In this document: one piece after another, positions 27,370 to 33,770 of the stretch
How positions within the stretch are numbered: position 1 is the first letter of the stretch
Layout: every line of letters begins with the position of its first letter
NCBI RefSeq assembly: GCF_018332715.1
Contig: NZ_BOQP01000004.1
Coordinates: forward strand, 124,001 to 188,000
Direction: 5' to 3'
DNA from: Winogradskya consettensis
GTDB taxonomy: Bacteria; Actinomycetota; Actinomycetes; Mycobacteriales; Micromonosporaceae
Length of the DNA stretch: 64,000 nt
Made by a program: the position numbers and the translations under genes
The notes under the pieces: model-generated
Seen by the model: the letters and a program-made list of their open reading frames with translations, nothing else
Database searches by the model: none
What the model was told of the DNA's origin: nothing

Positions 27370-28527
27370 TCAGGCCGGGAACGTCACCAGCTGCGGGGCG
27401 GTCCGCTGGGTGGTGGTGCCATCACCCAGCTGGGCGTTCGCGTTGTTGCCCCAGCACCACAGTCCGCCGTCGGTGCGGATGACGCAGTTGTGGTAACCGG
27501 TGGCGGCGTTGCCGGTCCAGGTGGTGGCGGTGCCGACGCGGGTCGGGGCGTACCGGTGGGTGGTTGTGCCGTCGCCGATCTGCCCGGTCGCGTTGTTGCC
27601 CCAGCACCACAGCGACCCGTCCGTACGGGTACCGCACGCCGTGTCGAAGCCGGCCCGTACGCCCGTCCACGTGGTGACGGCACCCACCTGGATCGGCGCT
27701 GCCTGGTAGGAACCGCTGACGCCGAGCTGTCCGTACCCGTTGTCACCCCAGCACCACAACGTCCCGTCGGTCCGGGTGGCGCAGGTGAAGGTGTATCCCG
27801 CCGTCACACCGGCCCACGTGGTCGCGGTGCCGATCTGCGTGGGTGTCGTCTGGTAGCTCGGGGTGCCGGTGCCGAGCTGCCCCGACGAGCTGTCACCCCA
27901 GCACCAGAGGGTGCCGTCGGTCCGGGTGGCACACGTGTGGGCGAACCCGGTCGTGACACTCGCCCAGGTGGTCGCCGTGCCCACACGCAGCGGCGTGGTC
28001 TGGATGTAGACGACGGCGCCGTCACCCAGCTGGCCCAGCCGGTTGAAACCCCAGCACCACAACGATCCGTCGGTACGCACGCCGCACGTGTGGCTGTCCC
28101 CGGCGCTCACCGAGGCCCACGTGGTCGCCACGCCGACCTGCACCGGGACGGTGCGCTTCACGGTGCTGCCGTCGCCCAGCTGGCCCCGGGTGTTGCTGCC
28201 CCAGCACCACAGCGTCCCGTCCGCGCGGATCGCGCAGGTGTAACTGGTGCCGGCGTCGATGCCGGTCCAGGTGGCGGTGCCGACGCGCACCGGAGCGGTC
28301 CGGTTCACCGCCGTACCGTCACCGATCTGGCCGCTGGCATTGCTGCCCCAGCACCACAGACTCGCGTCGGCACGGATCGCACAGGTATGGGCGTATCCGG
28401 CGGCCACCGTGGCGGGCGCCGGAGCGGCCGCTGAAGCCGGCCCGGCGGTGACCCCGAGGCCGATCATCGTCAGAAGGACGGCTAGGACAATTCTCGCCGG
28501 ACTACCGGTAAGCGACAGTATTTTCAC
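27370..28527 (-). CDS. Secreted RCC1-type beta-propeller protein
   Basis: 385 residues. A Sec signal (hydrophobic core IVLAVLLTMIGLGVTAG, then ASAAAP) precedes seven tandem repeats of about 48-50 residues, each with HTCAIRADxSLWCWG and GQxGDG cores, the RCC1/BNR-like pattern that folds as a seven-bladed propeller. Each blade has two Cys likely to pair after export. The function of bacterial members is unknown. The GTG start has GAGGAG upstream. A LacI-type operator lies between its -35 and -10. Confidence 0.85.
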   Translation of the reverse strand: MKILSLTGSPARIVLAVLLTMIGLGVTAGPASAAAPAPATVAAGYAHTCAIRADASLWCWGSNASGQIGDGTAVNRTAPVRVGTATWTGIDAGTSYTCAIRADGTLWCWGSNTRGQLGDGSTVKRTVPVQVGVATTWASVSAGDSHTCGVRTDGSLWCWGFNRLGQLGDGAVVYIQTTPLRVGTATTWASVTTGFAHTCATRTDGTLWCWGDSSSGQLGTGTPSYQTTPTQIGTATTWAGVTAGYTFTCATRTDGTLWCWGDNGYGQLGVSGSYQAAPIQVGAVTTWTGVRAGFDTACGTRTDGSLWCWGNNATGQIGDGTTTHRYAPTRVGTATTWTGNAATGYHNCVIRTDGGLWCWGNNANAQLGDGTTTQRTAPQLVTFPA

Positions 28528-28556
28528 GTGACTCCTCGTCGCAGGAAGTTACGAGA

Positions 28557-28585
28557 AGGTTACGGGAGCGCTCCCAAACATTCAA
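28557..28585 (-). promoter_or_regulatory. RCC1-gene promoter with embedded LacI operator
   Basis: On the minus strand TTGAAT (28585-28580) and TAACCT (28562-28557) are separated by 17 nt, a good -35/-10 pair. The perfect palindrome GGGAGCGCTCCC (28564-28575) lies entirely in that spacer, the ideal site for repression. The same box precedes the LacI gene at 24615. Confidence 0.7.
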
Positions 28586-28592
28586 GAACGTC

Positions 28593-28604
28593 GCTTTGCA
28601 AAGC
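28593..28604. promoter_or_regulatory. Perfect 12-bp palindrome GCTTTGCAAAGC
   Basis: It lies 8 bp upstream of the -35 of the RCC1 gene. It may bind a second regulator such as an activator; this is only suggested by symmetry and position. Confidence 0.35.
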
Positions 28605-28669
28605 TCACGGAAGGGTCTGGGCTCACGAAAGGTCTGGGCTCACGGAAGGGTCTGGGCTCACGGAAGGGT
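28603..28669. repeat. 3.8 copies of an 18-bp tandem repeat over the 3' end of the GAF-ANTAR gene
   Basis: Units GCTCACGGAAGGGTCTGG are found at 28603-28620, 28621-28637 (17 bp, one base lost), 28638-28655 and a partial copy at 28656-28669. The last copy contains the stop codon and final codons of the GAF-ANTAR gene (minus strand), so the gene end itself has been duplicated downstream. Confidence 0.85.
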
Positions 28670-29389
28670 GAGGTCGGGGATGTCGGCCGGGTCGGTGACG
28701 ATGGCCAGGGCGAGGTCGGCGATGCGGCGGCTGTTGCGGCGGGAGTAGGTACGGATCAAGGTGAACGCCTCGTCCGGGCTCACCCCGTACGCCCGGATGA
28801 TCACGCCCTTGGCCTGCTCGATGATGACCCGGCTCTCGAGGGCGCGCTGCAGCTGATCGGTGAGGGTCTGCTCGCGGAGCAGCGCGCGCTGCTGCAGGAG
28901 CCCGATCGCGGCGACGTCGGCGAGGGCCTGCACGATCGGCACGTCGGAGTCGTCGAAGTCGGCGCCGACCGCGGTGCCGAAGACGTTCAGCGCCCCGATC
29001 ACCTCCCGGCGTACCCGCAGCGGGAAGGCGTGCACCGACTGGAACCCGGCCGCCACCGCCCGCGGGGCGAACAACGGCCAGCGTCCGCCCGCAGCGGGCA
29101 GGTCGGCGTTGACCACAGAATGGCCGGTGCGGAACGCCTCCAGGCACGGGCCTTCCCGGCTCTGCAACTGGAACAGCTCGAGCCACATGGCGTTGTCCTG
29201 CGAGGCGGCCATGAACTGCAGTTCGTCGTGCTCGTCCGCGAGCAGCATCCCCACGGCGGCTGCACCGACCAGGTCGGCCGTGCGCGCGGTGAGCATGTGC
29301 AGGAAATCCCGGAGGTTGAACTCCGCGGTGAGGGTGTCGGCGGCCTCCACGAATATCTTCGACAGCTGCCCGGTGGACAAAGTGGTCAT
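28658..29389 (-). CDS. GAF-ANTAR antiterminator-type regulator
   Basis: 243 residues. A GAF domain (about 20-165, LREFLHMLTARTADLVG-like start, REGPCLEAFRTG, FPLRVRREVIGALNVFG) is followed by an ANTAR RNA-binding domain (about 175-230) with VIIEQAKGVIIRAYGVS and RRNSRRIADLALAIV. It probably binds nascent mRNA hairpins to prevent termination. The start is ATG 29389 or a nearby codon. It is divergent from a second GAF-ANTAR gene across 322 bp, and its 3' end lies in a tandem repeat. Confidence 0.85.
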   Translation of the reverse strand: MTTLSTGQLSKIFVEAADTLTAEFNLRDFLHMLTARTADLVGAAAVGMLLADEHDELQFMAASQDNAMWLELFQLQSREGPCLEAFRTGHSVVNADLPAAGGRWPLFAPRAVAAGFQSVHAFPLRVRREVIGALNVFGTAVGADFDDSDVPIVQALADVAAIGLLQQRALLREQTLTDQLQRALESRVIIEQAKGVIIRAYGVSPDEAFTLIRTYSRRNSRRIADLALAIVTDPADIPDLTLP

Positions 29390-29711
29390 GACATTCGCCG
29401 GCTGAGGGCGGGCCGGAGCACGGTGCTGGCTGACGACATGACGCTCCCGAGGTGACGTGCGGACGAACACGTGACGCCGGGGCCCGGGGCGACTGGCCGC
29501 CGAGGCAAAGCATCCTGGGCGGTGATCGGAACTATACGCCCGCCAGGCGCGGCCGGACGAAGGCGTAGCGTGGTCGGCGCCCGCAGACGACGCCACAGTC
29601 CGTGTGAACTCGACCCGCTGCGACTCAGCGCACCCGACAGCTCGGGGAAGGCAGCCGCGATGCGGCCATGCCCACGTGCCATCACGAATGCAACCACCGG
29701 CAGGCCCTGCC
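29390..29711. other. Intergenic region between two divergent GAF-ANTAR genes
   Basis: 322 bp without a convincing gene. It must contain both promoters. I see no clear operator or ANTAR-type paired hairpin here, only short GC-rich symmetries. Confidence 0.5.
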
Positions 29712-30392
29712 GTGGCTGACCCCGATCCGGCCGACGCCATTCTCGCCACTTTGACCAGCAGCAGCACCGTCGCCCAGGTGGGCGGGGCCTGTCTGCGGGC
29801 ACTGCCGCGGATCAGCGGAACGGCCGTGGCCATCCTGACCGGTGTCAACACCCGCCGGAGCGTGTTCACCAGCGACGACGTCAGTGCCGCCATAGAGGAC
29901 GCGCAGTTCGAACATGGCGAGGGTCCCTGTTTCGAGGCGTTCCGCACCGGCGTCCCGGTGTTCGTCGCCGACCTGCGCGACCCGGTGCACGTGGCGTCCT
30001 GGCCGGGCTACGTCCCCGCGGCGCTCCTGGCCGGCGCCGTGGCGGTCGCCGCACTGCCGATCACCGCGGGCGGCCGCCGTTTCGCGGTGCTCGACCTCTA
30101 CCGCAGCATCGCCGGACCGTTCGACGACAACGAGGCCGCCACCGCGGCCCGTTTCGCCGACGCAGCCGGGCACGCACTCCTGCACGCCCCGTCAGCCGGC
30201 GGGGCCGACGCGGACTACGCACCCGAACGCCGCGACGTCGTCCACCAGGCGGTGGGGATGGTCATGGTGCAGGTGGGCGGGAACCGGCACGACGCGCTGG
30301 CCCGGCTGCGCGCACACGCCTACGCCACCGAAACGCATCTCGCCGACACCGCCGCCGATGTCCTCGGCCACCGCCTGTCGTTCACCCCGTAG
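29712..30392 (+). CDS. GAF-ANTAR antiterminator-type regulator
   Basis: 226 residues from GTG 29712. The GAF domain has EHGEGPCFEAFRTGVPVFVAD and AALPITAGGRRFAVLDLYR. The C-terminal ANTAR domain reads VVHQAVGMVMVQVGGNRHDA then ALARLRAHAYATETHLADTA. It would act on RNA like its divergent neighbour, but the two are only distant paralogues. The start is uncertain because no good ribosome-binding site is visible. Confidence 0.82.
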   Translation: MADPDPADAILATLTSSSTVAQVGGACLRALPRISGTAVAILTGVNTRRSVFTSDDVSAAIEDAQFEHGEGPCFEAFRTGVPVFVADLRDPVHVASWPGYVPAALLAGAVAVAALPITAGGRRFAVLDLYRSIAGPFDDNEAATAARFADAAGHALLHAPSAGGADADYAPERRDVVHQAVGMVMVQVGGNRHDALARLRAHAYATETHLADTAADVLGHRLSFTP

Positions 30393-30595
30393 GGCACGGT
30401 ATCCCGATCGGAGCCCCGGCCGGATCCCCCGGTCGGGGTCCACCGAAGCACCAATACTCCGGTAACCGTCCAAATTGGCTACTTCCGGCACGACGACCCG
30501 CCTACCATCGTAGGCGGCGTCGTGACCGATCACCGCCACCCGTTGCCCCGGACCCCGGTAGCGACCATCCGCACCGGTGCCACAGGGAAGCTGAC

Positions 30596-31033
30596 ATGAC
30601 CGTTCCTTACCTGCCCCTCCCGGCCGCTGAGAACGAAGCGATCAACGTTCCGCCTCCGTCTGTCACCAGCAGCGGAACGACGGCACTGATCGAAATCGGG
30701 GTACGCGGCCGCTGGTCGTACGAGCTGGGCGCCGATGTCTCCGCCGGCATCCGCCAACAGCTGGTCCAACGTCCCAGCGCCATGATCATCGACCTCTGCG
30801 AGCTCCTGGACGCCGAAGGCACCAGCCTCGCGCTCTGGCTCGCCACCCGACGGGCCTGCACGGCGATCCGGCCGCCGATCGCCCTGGCCCTGTGCCTGCC
30901 GGCCAGGACGATGCTGGACCGCAGGCTGCGGCGCATCGACCCGACCCGCCTGCCGCGTTTCACCACCATGTGCGAGGCACGGGCCGCGATGACAAAACGG
31001 CGCAAGAGCGCCGATCTCACCGTACGAAGGTAG
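30596..31033 (+). CDS. STAS-domain protein
   Basis: 145 residues with a STAS-like fold: LIEIGVRGRWSYELGADVSA, MIIDLCELLDAEGTSLALWL and a C-terminal basic tail. The Ser/Thr of the usual phosphorylation loop may be the T/S in AEGTSLAL. It faces a STAS-HATPase fusion gene with an 8-bp gap, and the two STAS domains are related (GRWSxxLGxxVSxGI), so they may be partners or rivals in one switch. GGGAAG lies before the ATG. Confidence 0.7.
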   Translation: MTVPYLPLPAAENEAINVPPPSVTSSGTTALIEIGVRGRWSYELGADVSAGIRQQLVQRPSAMIIDLCELLDAEGTSLALWLATRRACTAIRPPIALALCLPARTMLDRRLRRIDPTRLPRFTTMCEARAAMTKRRKSADLTVRR

Positions 31034-31041
31034 CCGCCCCG

Positions 31042-31842
31042 TCACGCCACCGAGGCCCACACCACCTTGCCGCCGAGCGCCGGCATGGCACCCCACCCGG
31101 AGGCGACGTGGTGCACCAGACGCAGCCCACGACCCCGATGTTCGAGGCCGGACGGCGGATCCACCGATGCCCGGTGGCGCGGGAGGGGGAACCAGGAAAT
31201 GCCGTCCCGCACCGCTACGTGCAGCATGGCACCGGTGCGCGACAGCGTGACGACGAAGTCGGTGCAGGCGTGTTCCACAGCGTTGGCCGCCAGCTCCGAC
31301 ACCACCAGCAGCGCGTCCTGCAGCAGCCCGGGCAGATTCCAGGCAAGGCAGGCCCGGCTGACGAGCTCCCGGGCGGCCCGCACCGAGGCCGGCACGGGCC
31401 GCAGGCGTGCCTCGAGGTGGTCGGCGCGCGACGTCTGTGCGGCGATGGCCGCACGCGCCTGCGGCATCCCGGTGTACACCTCCGGTCCCGGCTTCCTGGC
31501 AAGTGCGAGCCGCTGGTCGAACCGCATCGCCGCCGGCAGGCACAACGCGAGCTGAGCCGGCGGCTCCTCCTGCCGGAACCGTTGCCAGGCATCCCGCCAG
31601 AACGGGACGCTGTCGCCGAGCGGATCCGCCACCTCGTGGAGGTCGACGATGATCGCCCGGGACGGCCCCGCCAGACACAGGTCCAGCCCTTCGGACACCT
31701 GGCCGGCCAGCAGTGGCGACCACCGGCCGTACACCGCCAGCTCGACGACCGCGATGCCCGCGTCGCCGGTGACGCCCACGACACTCTTGTCGTTGCCGGC
31801 AACGGTGGTGAGCAGATATGGGGGTCGAAGGGACTCGCTCAC
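31042..31842 (-). CDS. STAS-HATPase fusion (anti-sigma regulator type)
   Basis: 266 residues. Residues 1-135 are STAS-like (VVELAVYGRWSPLLAGQVSE; AIIVDLHEVADPLGDSVPF). Residues 145-266 are an RsbW-like ATPase with N-box VVSELAANAVEHA and GRGLRLVHHVASGWG. Antagonist and anti-sigma modules are usually separate proteins, so one chain may carry out an intramolecular switch. The GTG start has no clear ribosome-binding site. It converges on the separate STAS gene. Confidence 0.8.
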   Translation of the reverse strand: MSESLRPPYLLTTVAGNDKSVVGVTGDAGIAVVELAVYGRWSPLLAGQVSEGLDLCLAGPSRAIIVDLHEVADPLGDSVPFWRDAWQRFRQEEPPAQLALCLPAAMRFDQRLALARKPGPEVYTGMPQARAAIAAQTSRADHLEARLRPVPASVRAARELVSRACLAWNLPGLLQDALLVVSELAANAVEHACTDFVVTLSRTGAMLHVAVRDGISWFPLPRHRASVDPPSGLEHRGRGLRLVHHVASGWGAMPALGGKVVWASVA

Positions 31843-32011
31843 GGCGAATTACCGGAAAGGTCGGTGTTGCTCACAGCTGCTCCAAGGCACCTAGTCAGAA
31901 CCGGTGCGCTACCGAGGTCCGGGGCAGCTGACAGGGAAATATGGCACCCCTGATGAATACACCGTATCCCAGGTCCCGGGATCGGCGACCTCGGAACCGC
32001 CGGAGTTCAGT

Positions 32012-32052
32012 CCGGCCGGCGACGAATCCGGCGGGTGAACTTCGCCGGCCGG
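32012..32052. terminator. Long inverted repeat downstream of the DUF6461 gene
   Basis: CCGGCCGGCGA (32012-32022) pairs with TCGCCGGCCGG (32042-32052), 11 perfect bp around 19 nt. It is about 105 bp after the DUF6461 stop and may end that transcript. The rest of the 314-bp spacer 31843-32156 shows no gene. Confidence 0.45.
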
Positions 32053-32156
32053 GGCGCGTTCTCGTCGGCATGAGCTACTCGCGCAGCCCCCCGGTACCAG
32101 CGCCGACGACCCGGCTGCTCTGCGCGGGCAGTGCGGCCGGCTACCGGCCGCAGCCG

Positions 32157-32672
32157 TTACGGGACGGCGACCGGCATGCCGATGACCGGGCCTGTCACAT
32201 CGTCCACGCCGGGGCGCAGGTCCAGGAATTCACAGGCCAGCCGGAGCAGGTCGGCCCTGCCGGACTCGCTGTTCTCGTCGCCGACGAGCCGGGCCTTGCG
32301 CTCCCCGTTCTCGAGGATCGTCAGGCTCTGGGTCCCCGCGCACGGGTCCTGGCGGACGACGATCGCGACGGTGCCGGCCGACAACGGCACGTTCCAGGCG
32401 CTCAGGGTCCCCAGATAGCCGTCCTCCTCCACCAGGACGGCGAAGTCCCCGATCGGGAACACCCCCACCGGCAGCCGTCCCTGCTGGTGCAGTGCGCGCC
32501 CGCGCAGTTCGGTCCAGTTCCGCCAGTACACACCCGGTAGCCCGATCCGGGTCAGCGCCTCGTCCGGCGACAGCCCCCGGGCAAAGGAGATGCAATAACC
32601 GAGACCGAGGTCGAGGCCCGCCCGGCCGACCCAGTCGGGATTGTAGGTATCGGTGCGAAATGACTGCAGCAT
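32157..32672 (-). CDS. DUF6461-like protein
   Basis: 171 residues. LGYCISFARGLSPDEALTRIG matches the N-terminal signature of DUF6461 proteins, which are common in actinomycetes and have no known function. A central segment (GDFAVLVEEDGYLGTL) and LTILENGERKARL look like beta strands. AAGGA lies 9 nt before the ATG. It is divergent from the PPOX gene across 153 bp that is AT-rich near this start. Confidence 0.65.
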   Translation of the reverse strand: MLQSFRTDTYNPDWVGRAGLDLGLGYCISFARGLSPDEALTRIGLPGVYWRNWTELRGRALHQQGRLPVGVFPIGDFAVLVEEDGYLGTLSAWNVPLSAGTVAIVVRQDPCAGTQSLTILENGERKARLVGDENSESGRADLLRLACEFLDLRPGVDDVTGPVIGMPVAVP

Positions 32673-32744
32673 TGATATTTTCCTTGCCTGTTCGCCATTG
32701 TGGAATGCGCGAGGCCGAAGTTAGGCAGGCGTTGTGAAGGGCGA

Positions 32745-32757
32745 CTGGACGATCCAG
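32745..32757. promoter_or_regulatory. Short palindrome in the DUF6461/PPOX promoter region
   Basis: CTGGA-cga-TCCAG, a perfect 5-bp inverted repeat, lies 69 bp before the PPOX start and 73 bp before the DUF6461 start. It is a weak candidate operator. Confidence 0.3.
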
Positions 32758-32825
32758 CGTTCAGTACGCGTCAAGTGCCCGCTGGTCGACTGATCCGGCC
32801 GGACACCTACCACTATGGAGCTGCC

Positions 32826-33209
32826 ATGACCGACCTCGACCGTCTGAGCGGCGAGAAATTCGTGCTGCTGACCACGTTCCGGCGTGACGGGCGGCCCGTG
32901 CCGACCCCGGTCTGGGTCGTGCCCCGTCCCGGCGGGCTGGCGGTGTGGACCGCCCCCGGCAGCGGCAAGGTCAAACGGGTCCGGAACAACGGCCACGTCA
33001 CGCTCGCGCCGTGCACGGCGCGGGGCACGGTGACGGGTCCCGAGGTGCCGGCACAGGCCCGGATCGCCGAGCGCGCGGCCGTTCCCGGCGTGCTCCCGGG
33101 CCTGCGCCGCAAGTACGGCCTGCTCGGCCGCGTCCTCATCCGGGTGAGCCTGCTGCGCCACGGCATCGCCGGTTCCGCCGTGATCCTGTTGACGCCGACT
33201 GAACGGTGA
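32826..33209 (+). CDS. PPOX-class F420-dependent oxidoreductase-like protein
   Basis: 127 residues with a split beta-barrel fold: FVLLTTFRRDGRPVPTPVWV, GLAVWTAPGSGKVKRVRNNG and VTLAPCTARGTVTGPEV. These fit the actinobacterial PPOX family that binds F420 or flavin. The substrate is unknown. GGAG lies 5 nt before the ATG. It is followed at 64 bp by a secreted cupin gene and may be co-transcribed with it. Confidence 0.85.
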   Translation: MTDLDRLSGEKFVLLTTFRRDGRPVPTPVWVVPRPGGLAVWTAPGSGKVKRVRNNGHVTLAPCTARGTVTGPEVPAQARIAERAAVPGVLPGLRRKYGLLGRVLIRVSLLRHGIAGSAVILLTPTER

Positions 33210-33273
33210 ATGCACTTCCTCGTCAGTGCCCGTCCGTACGTTCACGACGTCAGTAACGACGAAGGGATCTACC

Positions 33274-33723
33274 TTGTCCAAGAAACGGACTCTGCTCGGG
33301 TCGGGAATCGCCACCGCCACGGCCGTCGGCGTGATGCTGACGGTGGCGGGCGCACCGGCGCAGGCCACGCCCGCGGGACCGGGTGTCAGCGGCACGATCA
33401 TCTCGCAGACCACCGTCGGGAAGACGGACTACATCCTGCGGGAGATCACCATTCCGCCGGGCCAGGCCACCGGCTGGCACAGTCACCTCGGCACGCTCTA
33501 CGGCTGGGTGAAGCAGGGCACGCTGAGCCACTTCGACGACGAGTGCGAGTCGGACGGCGTCTACCCCCGGGGCAGCTTCATCCAGGAGCCGCCCGGCGCG
33601 GACAACGTGCACATCGGCATCAACCGCGGCAAGGTCCCGATCGTGCTCGACGTGCTGTACGTCCTGCCGACCGGTTCCGCGCTGTCGGTGGACGCGCCGA
33701 ACCCGGGATGCGACTTCCAGTAA
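33274..33723 (+). CDS. Secreted cupin-domain protein
   Basis: 149 residues from TTG 33274, which has AAGGGA 7 nt upstream. A Sec signal (LLGSGIATATAVGVMLTVAG, then APAQA) is followed by one cupin barrel. Motif 1 is PGQATGWHSHLGTLYGWVKQG with the metal His pair; motif 2 is DNVHIGINRG. It could bind a metal or small molecule outside the cell; the function is not known. It converges on SARP A and shares a large hairpin with it. Confidence 0.82.
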   Translation: MSKKRTLLGSGIATATAVGVMLTVAGAPAQATPAGPGVSGTIISQTTVGKTDYILREITIPPGQATGWHSHLGTLYGWVKQGTLSHFDDECESDGVYPRGSFIQEPPGADNVHIGINRGKVPIVLDVLYVLPTGSALSVDAPNPGCDFQ

Positions 33724-33736
33724 TCCCGCACCGTCA

Positions 33737-33770
33737 CGCCGGCCCGGCCTGCTACAGGCTCGGGCCGGCG
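33737..33770. terminator. Bidirectional terminator between cupin and SARP A genes
   Basis: CGCCGGCCCG (33737-33746) pairs with CGGGCCGGCG (33761-33770), and the inner GCCTG/CAGGC extends the stem with one bulge. It covers the 3' end of SARP A (stop at 33752-33754) and lies 13 bp after the cupin stop. Confidence 0.65.
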
